NCBI RefSeq assembly: GCF_009299505.1
Contig: NZ_WBSM01000009.1
Span: 1 to 64,000, forward strand
DNA length: 64,000 nucleotides
Reading direction: 5' to 3'
Source: Bifidobacterium ramosum
GTDB lineage: Bacteria > Actinomycetota > Actinomycetes > Actinomycetales > Bifidobacteriaceae
Shown: piece after piece, positions 39,447-48,047 of the stretch
How positions within the stretch are numbered: the stretch's first letter is position 1
How the letters are laid out: every line of letters begins with the position of its first letter
Translations under genes and position numbers: made by a program
The notes under the pieces: model-generated
What the model was told of the DNA's origin: nothing
The model's input: the letters and a program-made list of their open reading frames with translations, nothing else
Database searches by the model: none

Positions 39447-40601
39447 TCAGGACGAGGAGGAGACGCGGGGGATGCCGGCGCGTTGGAGTTTGAGGATGAG
39501 CGGCGTGCGCTCGACCACTTCGGTGTGACTGACGCGCAGGATCGTCGTCACGCCGGCAGCGCGCAACGCCGTCTCGCGCGCCCGTTCCCGCTCCACCACG
39601 CCACGCACGTCTCTCCGATCGGTCATCGCCGGATCGACATACTTGCGCATGCCGTCGTACTCCAGCACGACGATCCGCCCGCCCGGCAGACACCACGTGA
39701 AATCCGCACGATACTCGTCGCGTCCGTTCGCGGGATCGACGAACGGCCGCTGCAGCTGCGGCAGCACGAATCCCTCCTCGATGATCGCCGCGCGGCACAG
39801 CGACTCGCCGCCGTTCTCGCTCAACGGATCGGCATAATGCAACAGCCGCAGCACGTCACCGCAATCCTCATACATCGCGTCACAGATCGCCAACACGTCG
39901 TCCCGGCTCGTCAGCCCACGCCGCAACGCCGTATCAACCATCGGCAGCACCTGCTCGAACGGATACCGTAATCCACAATCCACCAACGTGCGCGCGGGCG
40001 ACGTGACGCGCACCATATCCGTCAGCGCGTAGCCATATCCCATGCCGAACCCGGCGTCACGCATCACCAACCGCGCGCCGTCGTCTTCCGTGGCGGGGCG
40101 CACGTTCCGCAGACCGGCGTCGCAAGTAACATTTTCTACGTCGCACTCCGCGACCGGCGCGACGTCGCACCGCATACGGCCGCACGTATCCCGGTAATGC
40201 CGCACCACATGCGCCGGCACATCCGCCATGCCGACGAGCCGGAGCTTGGGATGCATGCGTTTCGAGTACGTCGAACCGGTGGTCGCGACGAATATCAGAT
40301 TGTCGCGATGCAACGTCCACGGACCATCCAGATGCAGGGTTGCGGCGGCAGACGGGCCGGCGAACACGCGATGCGGGTACTGCCGCGACAGCGTTTTGAC
40401 GAGGTGGCGCGACTGCTCATCGGGGTCCAGCGAGTTCCAGTAGTCGGGACGCGCGTAGACATGACGGTGCGGGCGCACGAGTTCGCCGGAACGGTAGCGC
40501 GCGGAGACCGCTTTCTGCTCGGCGTTGGTGAGCGGATAGAAGCAGCGGCGATGCCGTTCGGCGTGGTCGGCCAGTCGTTCGACGTCCTTGTTCGGTTTCA
40601 T
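39447..40601 (-). CDS. PD-(D/E)XK-like protein with AbiEi-like N-terminal region
   Basis: 384 residues, no signal peptide. The N-terminal part (NAEQKAVSARYRSGELVRPHRHVYAR) resembles the winged-helix of AbiEi-type antitoxin and DUF559 proteins. Near 300-345 a Vsr/DUF559-like nuclease signature appears: Asp in YRADFTW, then VVLEYDGMRKY, in which E-x-D-G and a nearby Lys fit a PD-(D/E)XK active site. Such single proteins are frequent in Actinobacteria but their role is not established. ATG 40601 chosen; a TTG at 40637 would add 12 residues. Neither has a clear ribosome site. Confidence 0.7.
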   Translation of the reverse strand: MKPNKDVERLADHAERHRRCFYPLTNAEQKAVSARYRSGELVRPHRHVYARPDYWNSLDPDEQSRHLVKTLSRQYPHRVFAGPSAAATLHLDGPWTLHRDNLIFVATTGSTYSKRMHPKLRLVGMADVPAHVVRHYRDTCGRMRCDVAPVAECDVENVTCDAGLRNVRPATEDDGARLVMRDAGFGMGYGYALTDMVRVTSPARTLVDCGLRYPFEQVLPMVDTALRRGLTSRDDVLAICDAMYEDCGDVLRLLHYADPLSENGGESLCRAAIIEEGFVLPQLQRPFVDPANGRDEYRADFTWCLPGGRIVVLEYDGMRKYVDPAMTDRRDVRGVVERERARETALRAAGVTTILRVSHTEVVERTPLILKLQRAGIPRVSSSS

Positions 40602-40680
40602 GATTCGATGGTCGTCGGTGCGACGGGGTGACGGCAAGCGGATCCGGGGTATGTGGACGCAGACGTGAGGCTTCGGCGTG

Positions 40681-40734
40681 TTGTGGATAACTCGCTGTGG
40701 ATAACACGTGAGTTCGGGGGTATGTTATCCACAA
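40681..40734. promoter_or_regulatory. cluster of three perfect DnaA boxes
   Basis: TTGTGGATAA (40681-40690), TGTGGATAA (40696-40704) and TTATCCACAA (40725-40734) each contain the 9-mer TTATCCACA in one orientation; the first two point one way and the third the other. No replication gene is adjacent. Confidence 0.75.
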
Positions 40735-40813
40735 TGTCGCGGTTTTTCGGACGCATTGACGAGTGATCGGGATGCACTCCGTACAAGCGTTCCCCGATGA
40801 TTCGCGCTCCCTC

Positions 40814-40861
40814 AACGGACAACCAGCCGATTTGTGGGTCTAAAACGGCTGTATGTCCGTT
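40814..40861. repeat. palindromic intergenic element, copy 15 (hybrid subtype)
   Basis: Left arm is of the ACAACC subtype (AACGGACAACCAGCCGATT) but the right arm is of the standard subtype (ACGGCTGTATGTCCGTT), leaving mismatches inside the stem. Confidence 0.92.
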
Positions 40862-40930
40862 GAGGAGAGAGGACGGACAAGTGAGGGGACTCCTCCGCAT
40901 GTTCCCCGACGGCTCGCATCCATCACCCCC

Positions 40931-40977
40931 AACGGACAACCAGCCGATTTCGCGTCGCAATCGGCTGGTTGTCCGTT
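40931..40977. repeat. palindromic intergenic element, copy 16 (ACAACC subtype)
   Basis: AACGGACAACCAGCCGATT and its exact complement; loop TCGCGTCGC. Fully paired. Confidence 0.95.
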
Positions 40978-41063
40978 AGGGGGGCTGTTCGGCGGAGATT
41001 GGCCGTCGGCAAGGAACGACGCCCATTCAGCCGGGCGCAAGGGGACTCGCTAGGATGGGAGGC

Positions 41064-43361
41064 ATGAGCGATGTGAGCGCGTTGAATCTGAAACCGGGCG
41101 ACCTGATCGGCGGGTATACGCTGATTTCGCGGCTGGGGGCCGGTGCGATGGGATCGGTGTGGCGCGCGCGGGACGACGGCGGCCAGGAATACGCGATGAA
41201 GATCCTGCGCGACTCACTGGTCGACGAGTCCGATACGACCGGCGACGCGGACGGCGACGCAAATGCAGGCGGCGAGGTCGATGACAGCGTTCGCGAACGG
41301 CTCACCGCACGCGAACGTTTGCGTCGTGAGGCAATGGCGTTGAAGAAGGTCGATCATCCCGGCGTGTGCGGCATCGTTGACATGGAACTCGATGATTCGG
41401 TCGCGTTCATCGTCACGGAACTGATCGAAGGCAAGAATCTGCGCGACGACGTGAAAGCCAACGGACGGTATACAGGCGACGATCTGGAACGGCTCGCACG
41501 CAAATTGATCGCCGCCGTCAAGGCGGTGCATGCGGCGGGCATCGTACACCGCGACATCAAGCCGACGAACGTGATGGTGTCCGTTTCCGGCCCGGTATTG
41601 GTGGATTTCGGCATCGCGATGACCGGCGGAGAGAGCCATGTGACACGGACCGGCCTGGTGATGGGCACGCCGGGGTTCATCGCGCCGGAGATCATCGACG
41701 GCGCGGAGTCCGACGCGATGACCGACTGGTGGTCGGTGGCGTCGGTGCTCGCGTTCGCGGCGACCGGAGCGCCCGTGTTCGGCACGAAGCCGATGATGGC
41801 GGTGCTCGAGCGGGCGGCGGCGGGCAACGCGAACCTGTCCGGCATGCCGGCCGGCACCATGGCCGCGTTCCGCGCGGCGCTCAATCCGGACCGTAGCAAA
41901 CGTTGTACTCCGGACCAGCTGTTGCAAGCGATTGCACTGGATGCGCTCAACCCACATGCTTGGGAGGATGCCGCCGGCGACAGCGGCGAAACGGAGGTGG
42001 TGCGCCCTTTTGAGGGTGCCGGCGTGGATAATCCACGCGTGCTCTGGCGCAACGAGCCCCCGGCACCGCCGACTCCGACCACCGCGCTCCCAGCGACCGC
42101 GATCCTGCCGTCCGCATCGTCCGCAACGTCCGCAACGACGGTCCTGCCGACCCCGGGCGCGGCGCCCACCGTTGCCATGCCATCATCCGGTGCCGTCACG
42201 GAGACCATTCCGCCGACGACTTCCGCGACCACCGTATTGCCGTACGCCGGTGATGCCGCGGCATCACCGGAATCGACCACCGTACTGCCTTCAGACGGCG
42301 GTGCCGGCATCCTCGACCATCACGATCCCGCAGCATCCGGCGAAGAAACCGCCGCAACGGCACCGATCACCACCGCCGTGCCGACCGTCGTCATCCCGCC
42401 CATGCCGGCGCATCAGAACCCGCGCTCCGTCTTGAGCCGACTGGCCGGCGTCGAACCGGACCTGGAATCCGCATCCGCAGACGCATCGCCGGACGACATC
42501 GCATCCGATCGGCAGCCATCACGTATCGCAGGAACCCTAGGACACACACGCACGGCAAACGATGTCACGGCTACGGCCGTCGCACCGCCCATCATCCCGG
42601 CAACGCAGCAGATGACGGACCCCACGTCACCCCTCCAACCGGTACCAGTACCGACACCACTGCCGCAGCCAGCACCAAACCAACCGTTCCCCGCCCCCTT
42701 CGTCAATCCCGCCGACGTCACGCGCAGCCAATACCTGACGCGCGGCGTCCTGCCGCTGTGGCTGCTGACCATCCCGTTGGCCGCATTCGCCGCCAGCACG
42801 CCGCTGGTCGCCGCCGCGACCGCCGCCGCGACCTCCTGGCTGCTCGCCACGCTCGGCTACGCCGCCGACTCGCAGCTCATGCGCGAGGCCCGGCGCGGCG
42901 GCGAGCGCAAGGGCAGCGATATGCTGCTGGGCGCGGCGAGTCTGCCGTGGCACGCGGTCAAGGCGCTGGTCGCGACGGTGCCGCGCGCGCTCACGATAGG
43001 CGCGGTGATGACGGCGCTGGCGTGCGCGGCCGCGTGGGCGCTGGCGCTGCCGGTCATGCACGTTGATCTGCGGCTGTTCGGACGGGTGGTCACCGTGCCG
43101 CTGTTCAACGATCTGCCGCTGTCGTCCAGCGGGCTGGCGTTGGGCGCGGGCGCGGCGATCGGATGGCTGCTATGCGCGCTCGGACCACGATCGGCGACGC
43201 TGCGGCTCGGCGCGGGGGCGATGCGCGGGAACGGTGCAGGCCGTCGGGACGCAACGTTGCTGGTGATCTGGATCACGCTGACCGTTGCCGCTTGCGTGCC
43301 GCTGGCATTGTCGTATCCGATCGACTGGCGGCCGCTGATCGGCGGAATTCTCACGGTGTAG
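41064..43361 (+). CDS. membrane Ser/Thr protein kinase
   Basis: 765 residues. Hanks-type kinase domain (about 12-275): Gly-rich LGAGAMGSVWRA, Lys in YAMKIL (~46), HRDIKPTN (~162), DFG (~181) and the APE-equivalent IAPEIIDG. A Pro/Thr/Ser-rich linker (about 300-550) repeats TTVLP (residues ~355-410), a likely phospho-Thr/FHA docking motif. Four or five hydrophobic helices close the protein (about 558-763); there are no extracellular PASTA repeats, unlike PknB. ATG 41064 was preferred over 41055 because TAGGATG gives it usable spacing. Probably regulates cell-wall or transport proteins. Confidence 0.88.
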   Translation: MSDVSALNLKPGDLIGGYTLISRLGAGAMGSVWRARDDGGQEYAMKILRDSLVDESDTTGDADGDANAGGEVDDSVRERLTARERLRREAMALKKVDHPGVCGIVDMELDDSVAFIVTELIEGKNLRDDVKANGRYTGDDLERLARKLIAAVKAVHAAGIVHRDIKPTNVMVSVSGPVLVDFGIAMTGGESHVTRTGLVMGTPGFIAPEIIDGAESDAMTDWWSVASVLAFAATGAPVFGTKPMMAVLERAAAGNANLSGMPAGTMAAFRAALNPDRSKRCTPDQLLQAIALDALNPHAWEDAAGDSGETEVVRPFEGAGVDNPRVLWRNEPPAPPTPTTALPATAILPSASSATSATTVLPTPGAAPTVAMPSSGAVTETIPPTTSATTVLPYAGDAAASPESTTVLPSDGGAGILDHHDPAASGEETAATAPITTAVPTVVIPPMPAHQNPRSVLSRLAGVEPDLESASADASPDDIASDRQPSRIAGTLGHTRTANDVTATAVAPPIIPATQQMTDPTSPLQPVPVPTPLPQPAPNQPFPAPFVNPADVTRSQYLTRGVLPLWLLTIPLAAFAASTPLVAAATAAATSWLLATLGYAADSQLMREARRGGERKGSDMLLGAASLPWHAVKALVATVPRALTIGAVMTALACAAAWALALPVMHVDLRLFGRVVTVPLFNDLPLSSSGLALGAGAAIGWLLCALGPRSATLRLGAGAMRGNGAGRRDATLLVIWITLTVAACVPLALSYPIDWRPLIGGILTV

Positions 43362-43502
43362 GTCGGCGTGGCGTGTGCCGATCGCCCCGAAGCAGTGCAT
43401 CCGCCGCGCTGTCACGCCGCTGCTCGGCTTCCGGAGAAATCGGCCCCGTACGCGCCGTTTCGGTTATTATGGGCGAGGTTGTTGGGTGAAAGGACTTTGA
43501 TC

Positions 43503-44483
43503 ATGGCACAGAACAAAACCACCAAACGCAAGACGCGAGCCGACCGCCGCGCCGCCGAGGAGGCCGCCGCGCGCATTGCCGCGGAAAAGGCCGCCAAGGA
43601 ACGTCGTCAGCAGACCATCATCGGCGCGATCGTCGTCGCGATCGTCGTCGTGCTGCTGGTGGTCGCCGGCGTGGCCATCTGGAACGCAACCCGCAAGTCC
43701 GCCGAGGAGCAGGCGCAGGCGAACATGTCGGTCGGCGACGCCTACTCGGCCGTCGAAAGGGCGTCGCCGAAGCCGGAGCGCGCCGACAAGAAGGGCGGCA
43801 TCCTCATCTCGAAAGACGGCTACAACAAGTCGGTCAGCGACGTCCCGACCGTCGCCGTCTACATGGACTTCATGTGCCCGGGCTGTGGTTCGGTCAACCG
43901 TCAGCTCGACCCGACGCTCATCAAGCTCACGAACGCAGGCCAGATCAATCTCGAGCTGCACTTCCTGTCGTTTATGGACCGCTACTCGACCGACGAATAT
44001 TCGAGCCGCGCCGCGAACGCTGCGCTGTACATCGCCGACCATGACGACGATCCGAACCATCTGCTCGAGTTCGTCAAGAACCTGTACGCCGAGGACTTCC
44101 AGCCGTCCGAAGGCAGCGACTACCAGCCGGTGAGCGACGACAAGCTCAAGGAGCAGGCCGTGAAGGCCGGCGTGTCGCAGTCGGTGGCGGACGCCGCGTT
44201 CGGCCGTGACTATCAGGATTGGCTGGACGCGATCAACGTGTATACGCCGAAGCGTTCGGAGCTGCTGAATACGACCGGCACGTACGCGGGTTCGTTCACG
44301 GCGCCGACGATCACGATCAACGGTACGCGTTGGAATCTGAACGATCTGTCGACGGCTGGCGTGTCGATTACCGACGGACTGTTCCAGTCGATCGGCTTGG
44401 ATTCGAGCAAGGCCGGCACGGCGGGCGAGCTGCCGTCGATCGGCGCGAGTGGCAAGCCGATTTCGCTGACGACCGGCGAGTGA
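43503..44483 (+). CDS. membrane-anchored DsbA-like thiol-disulfide oxidoreductase
   Basis: 326 residues. A basic, Ala/Glu-rich cytoplasmic N-terminus, one membrane helix (about 38-58), then an extracytoplasmic thioredoxin/DsbA-like domain with the active-site CPGC in MCPGCGSVN (near 125) and an inserted helical part. It is expected to form or rearrange disulfides in exported proteins. Length and layout match actinobacterial DsbA_4/thioredoxin proteins. AAAGGA precedes ATG 43503 with somewhat long spacing. It is monocistronic and ends in a good hairpin terminator. Confidence 0.86.
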   Translation: MAQNKTTKRKTRADRRAAEEAAARIAAEKAAKERRQQTIIGAIVVAIVVVLLVVAGVAIWNATRKSAEEQAQANMSVGDAYSAVERASPKPERADKKGGILISKDGYNKSVSDVPTVAVYMDFMCPGCGSVNRQLDPTLIKLTNAGQINLELHFLSFMDRYSTDEYSSRAANAALYIADHDDDPNHLLEFVKNLYAEDFQPSEGSDYQPVSDDKLKEQAVKAGVSQSVADAAFGRDYQDWLDAINVYTPKRSELLNTTGTYAGSFTAPTITINGTRWNLNDLSTAGVSITDGLFQSIGLDSSKAGTAGELPSIGASGKPISLTTGE

Positions 44484-44493
44484 CGACGGTTCG

Positions 44494-44528
44494 CAGCGCG
44501 GCGGTATCGTGATGGTACCGCCGCGCTG
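44494..44528 (+). terminator. intrinsic terminator after the DsbA-like gene
   Basis: 13-bp stem CAGCGCGGCGGTA / TACCGCCGCGCTG with a 9-nt loop, followed by TTGTTG. Confidence 0.8.
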
Positions 44529-44663
44529 TTGTTGCGGTATTGTCGCGATGTGGTCATGCGGTATCGATGGAGCAACACCGCAGTATCGCCGCGTGAATTG
44601 AACATTCGAGACGTGCTGGTATGCTAGTCATTCGTCCGTGCCGGGCGATGTCCAGCACGTTTG

Positions 44664-44737
44664 GCCTCCTTAGCTCAGATGGCCAGAGCGGCCGCCTTGT
44701 AAGCGGCAGGTCGTCGGTTCGATCCCGACAGGAGGCT
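44664..44737 (+). tRNA. tRNA-Thr (anticodon TGT)
   Basis: Folds into a full cloverleaf of 74 nt: acceptor GCCTCCT/AGGAGGC, D-stem GCTC/GAGC, anticodon stem GCCGC/GCGGC with loop CTTGTAA (anticodon TGT, reads ACA), T-stem GTCGG/CCGAC with TTCGATC. CCA is not encoded. Confidence 0.96.
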
Positions 44738-44814
44738 CGTCGCGTGGGAAAACGGCGTATAGTAATGGGTATACGCAGTGTACTGCGCACATAACAAAAC
44801 TTACCCTGTGTAAG

Positions 44815-44932
44815 ACAAGACCAGAGGCCTTCCCCCAACTTGTGGCTTCTGGCATCGGGCAGAGCGTTCCCCCAACCGGCTCTGCCCCTTCAGGGGGCGG
44901 GAACTTCCCCTTCTCTCCCGCCCCCTTTTTCT
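44815..44932 (+). ncRNA. 6C-like small RNA
   Basis: Two adjacent hairpins present C-rich loops with the same TTCCCCCAAC sequence: CCAGAGGCC / GGCTTCTGG (44821-44852) and GGGCAGAGC / GCTCTGCCC (44857-44887). An intrinsic terminator follows. This is the layout of the actinobacterial 6C RNA family (two stems with runs of C in the loops); here the runs are five C, so the match is close rather than exact. Exposed C-runs could pair with G-rich ribosome-binding sites. The 5' end is not defined. Confidence 0.65.
44893..44930 (+). terminator. intrinsic terminator of the 6C-like RNA
   Basis: GGGGGCGGGA / TCCCGCCCCC stem of 10 bp followed directly by TTTTTCTTT. Confidence 0.88.
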
Positions 44933-44980
44933 TTATCCTGTGCGCCCCATTTCGATCTCCCGGCCTTGTCTCTTCCCTTC

Positions 44981-45028
44981 AACGGACATACAGCCGATTT
45001 GGGTGGGCGAATCGGCTGCATGTCCGTT
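44981..45028. repeat. palindromic intergenic element, copy 17
   Basis: Right arm has GCATG for GTATG (one mismatch); loop TGGGTGGGCG. Confidence 0.94.
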
Positions 45029-45066
45029 AGAGGGATGGGCGAGATGCGGGAGCGCGCTCTCCCAGT

Positions 45067-45114
45067 AACGGACATACAGCCGATTTCGGGGTGTAGATCG
45101 GCTGTATGTCCGTT
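45067..45114. repeat. palindromic intergenic element, copy 18
   Basis: Perfect outer arms, loop of about 11 nt (TCGGGGTGTAG). Starts 86 bp after copy 17. Confidence 0.95.
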
Positions 45115-45294
45115 TAGGGGAAAGAAGAACGTCCAACAAGGAACGATCGAAGAAAGACGATCGAAGCGGGGGGCGCAACGCGGCACGTCAGGGAAACGTG
45201 CGGGTCGGGGCGGTTTCCAGCCACCGTCCTGACTGACCCGATACAATGCGGCACAGCACAGCAAACCACACGCAACGCAGAAAAGAGGATGCCG

Positions 45295-47040
45295 ATGCCA
45301 CTCAGGCGATGGACCCCGCAACGATTGGTGATGTTGCGCCGTATCCGCGTCGCCGCCAGCGCGATCATCGTAACGGCCGCGGCCGTCGGCATGTTCCTCC
45401 TCACCGCGCGCAAAACCGTGGCGATCACGGTCAACGGCGAAACCACCACGGTCACCACATACGCCATGAGTGCGCAACGGCTGCTCGCCTCGCAGGGCAT
45501 TACGATCAAAACACACGATCTGGTGGAGTCCAGCGCAGGCGGCGACAAGCTTACCGACCGCGCGGTGGTGACCGTGCAAAGCGCCTACCAGACCACCATC
45601 ACCATCGACGGCCAGCGGGTGCCGTTCTGGACGACGGCCACCAGCGCCGCACAGCTGCTCGGCTTCTTCGAGCAGAACGAGGCCGCGGCCGCAAAGGTCA
45701 CGGTCGACATTGACAACGTATACAACAAGCTGACCGGCGGACTGGTCATCAACGAGGACGGCCCGGTCACGGTGATCGCCGATGGCAAAACCACCGAAGC
45801 GCCGAACGGCAAACTGCCGGCCGCGTCGATTCTTGATGCGGCGGGCATCACGGTCGGCAAGGACGATCGCGTGAGCGTCGAGCACAGCGACGGCAAGACG
45901 ATCCTGCGCGTGCAGCGCGTCACGACCAAGCGCGAGACGCGCACGGTGACGGTACCGCACGGCACGCAGACGATCGTCGATCCCACGTTGCAGCCGGGCG
46001 AATCCGAGATCCGGCAGGAGGGCGAGGATGGCGAGACGTTGCAAACGTATGATGTGACGTACGTGGACGGCGTCAAGGAATCGGAAACGCTGGTATCCGA
46101 GACGACGAAGAAGATCGCAGTCGATACGATCGTCGCGGTCGGTCCGGCGCAGGATACGGTGAATGACAACGATAGCGATGCGACCGGCGATGGTTCCACC
46201 GCGGACGATACGAACGGCTCGGCGAACGATACGACCGGGTCGACCGGCACGCAGAGCACGACCGACGGCGGCGGATCGTCGCAGACCGGCACGAACGATA
46301 CCGATACCGGCAGCGGTAACGGTAACACCGGCGGATCAACTTCAGCCAACGATGGCAACAGCAACAGCAATACAGGCAACAGTACGAGCGGTTCCGGTAA
46401 TACCGGAGGCGATACGTCATCCGGCACGACGGACCGCACACCGAACGGCGGCAACAGTACCGATTCCGGTTCCGACAACTCGTCTGGCAACACCAACAGC
46501 AACGGCGACGGATCGAACTCATCCAACGGCAACACGAATTCCGGGAACGGCAACAGTAACAGCTCGGGTAATACCTCGTCTGGCAACAGTAACAGCTCGG
46601 GCAATACCTCGTCCGGCAACAGTAGCGACTCGGGTAACACAAACAACTCCGGCAACGGCAACTCGAACACCGGTTCCGGCAGCGACTCAGGCACCGATAC
46701 CGACTCCAGCACCACCGCCCGCCTCTGGCATCCCACCGCAGCCCAGGCGCAAACGTATGCAGCCGGCGCCGCGGCGCAACGCGGCTGGACCGGCGACGAA
46801 TGGACGGCGCTGCTCAAACTGTGGACGCGCGAATCGGGCTGGCAGTGGAACGCGGAAAACGCATGGTCGCACGCCTACGGCATCCCGCAAGCGCTGCCCG
46901 GCGATAAAATGGCCACATTCGGCACGGATTGGAAGAACGACGCCGCCGTACAGATCGACTGGGGTCTGTACTACATCGCGCAACGGTACGGCACCCCGTC
47001 GAAGGCATGGCAGCACTCCGAAACCGTGGGCTGGTACTGA
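45295..47040 (+). CDS. Rpf-like secreted wall hydrolase with DUF348, G5 and lysozyme-like domains
   Basis: 581 residues. A signal-anchor helix (about 22-38) is followed by ubiquitin-like DUF348 segments (about 42-200) and a G5 domain (about 210-278), as in resuscitation-promoting factors. Next comes a ~190-residue Asn/Ser/Gly/Thr/Asp linker (283-470) with many SSGNT-type units. The C-terminal ~110 residues resemble a soluble lytic transglycosylase (LLKLWTRESGWQWNAEN...YGIPQALPG), the catalytic Glu being in RESGW. AAGAGGA supports ATG 45295. It probably cleaves peptidoglycan at division or on exit from dormancy. It lies upstream of rsmA without overlap. Confidence 0.86.
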   Translation: MPLRRWTPQRLVMLRRIRVAASAIIVTAAAVGMFLLTARKTVAITVNGETTTVTTYAMSAQRLLASQGITIKTHDLVESSAGGDKLTDRAVVTVQSAYQTTITIDGQRVPFWTTATSAAQLLGFFEQNEAAAAKVTVDIDNVYNKLTGGLVINEDGPVTVIADGKTTEAPNGKLPAASILDAAGITVGKDDRVSVEHSDGKTILRVQRVTTKRETRTVTVPHGTQTIVDPTLQPGESEIRQEGEDGETLQTYDVTYVDGVKESETLVSETTKKIAVDTIVAVGPAQDTVNDNDSDATGDGSTADDTNGSANDTTGSTGTQSTTDGGGSSQTGTNDTDTGSGNGNTGGSTSANDGNSNSNTGNSTSGSGNTGGDTSSGTTDRTPNGGNSTDSGSDNSSGNTNSNGDGSNSSNGNTNSGNGNSNSSGNTSSGNSNSSGNTSSGNSSDSGNTNNSGNGNSNTGSGSDSGTDTDSSTTARLWHPTAAQAQTYAAGAAAQRGWTGDEWTALLKLWTRESGWQWNAENAWSHAYGIPQALPGDKMATFGTDWKNDAAVQIDWGLYYIAQRYGTPSKAWQHSETVGWY

Positions 47041-47156
47041 CGACCACCGCCGACGGACGCAACGGACAACCGCAACTGACGACCACCGCCGACGACCGAC
47101 ACCGACGGACAGGCCGGGCGAGCGACACTGACGGGCATTGGTGAGAGGATAAACAG

Positions 47157-48047
47157 GTGACTGATATGAGCGAAGAGCAGGAACAGCAGGGCCATCTGCT
47201 GGGCGCGGCCGACATCCGCCGCATCGCGGCCGACGCGGGCATCAGCCCGACGAAGAAGTTCGGGCAGAATTTCGTGATCGACCCGGGTACGGTGCGGCGC
47301 ATCGTACGCGAGGCCGACGTGACGGCCGACACGCATGTGATGGAGGTCGGCCCGGGGCTGGGTTCGCTGACGCTGGCGATTCTGGAGACCGGCGCGCGGA
47401 TGACGGCGATCGAGATCGATCCGCCCGTGGCCGAGCGTCTGCCGCGCACGATCGCGGAGTTCATGCCGGAGGCGGTCGACCGGTTCCGCGTCGTCAACCG
47501 CGACGCGCTTACCGTCACGCCGGAGAACGTCCCGGATTTCAACGACGACGACTCGTTCACGCTCGTCGCGAACCTGCCGTACAACGTCGCGACGCCGATC
47601 ATCCTGACGCTGCTCGAGCGGTTCGACAATCTCGACTCGTTTCTCGTGATGGTGCAGAAGGAGGTCGCGGACCGTCTCGCCGCGACGCCCGGCAACAAGA
47701 TCTACGGCACGCCGAGCGTGAAGCTGGCATGGTACGGCACCGCGCGGCGCGTGGGGAACATCGGCCGCAACGTGTTCTGGCCGGCCCCGAACGTGGACTC
47801 CGCGCTGGTGCGCTTCGACCGGCACACGCCCGAAGCGCAGGCCGAGATGACGGGTGGCGCCGACCGCAACGCCACGTTCCATCTGATCGACGCGGCGTTC
47901 AGCCAGCGCCGCAAGACGCTGCACGCAGCACTCAAACGCGAGGTGCCCGAGGCGGCGTTCGAACGCGCCGGCATCGACCCGACCCGCCGCGGCGAAACGC
48001 TCACGATCGCCGATTTCGCGCGGCTGGCCGCGGAGGTCCAGGCATGA
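47157..48047 (+). CDS. rsmA: 16S rRNA (adenine1518/1519-N6)-dimethyltransferase
   Basis: 296-residue KsgA/RsmA methylase that dimethylates two adjacent adenines near the 3' end of 16S rRNA. The N-terminal KKFGQNFVIDPG is the family hallmark; SAM-binding EVGPGLGSLT is near 62 and catalytic NLPYNVATP near 138. GTG at 47157 was chosen because GAGAGGA lies 8 nt before it; ATG at 47166 is an alternative. The stop overlaps the ispE start by 4 bp, giving the common actinobacterial rsmA-ispE operon. Confidence 0.95.
   Translation: MTDMSEEQEQQGHLLGAADIRRIAADAGISPTKKFGQNFVIDPGTVRRIVREADVTADTHVMEVGPGLGSLTLAILETGARMTAIEIDPPVAERLPRTIAEFMPEAVDRFRVVNRDALTVTPENVPDFNDDDSFTLVANLPYNVATPIILTLLERFDNLDSFLVMVQKEVADRLAATPGNKIYGTPSVKLAWYGTARRVGNIGRNVFWPAPNVDSALVRFDRHTPEAQAEMTGGADRNATFHLIDAAFSQRRKTLHAALKREVPEAAFERAGIDPTRRGETLTIADFARLAAEVQA

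Larger units (their letters stand above)
40602..41063. other. divergent gap with DnaA boxes and two palindromic elements
   Basis: 462 bp holding three perfect DnaA boxes within 54 bp, palindromic copies 15 and 16, and the kinase promoter. No gene is supported. Confidence 0.6.
44738..45294. other. region between tRNA-Thr and the Rpf-like gene
   Basis: 557 bp with the 6C-like RNA and its terminator, palindromic copies 17 and 18, and the Rpf-like gene's promoter. An inverted repeat GCGTAT / ATACGC (44755-44776) lies ahead of the RNA. No protein gene is seen. Confidence 0.6.

Noticed and set aside
40681..40734. Calling this the replication origin
   Set aside because: Only three boxes, no A+T-rich unwinding region and no dnaA or dnaN nearby; kept as a DnaA-box cluster only.
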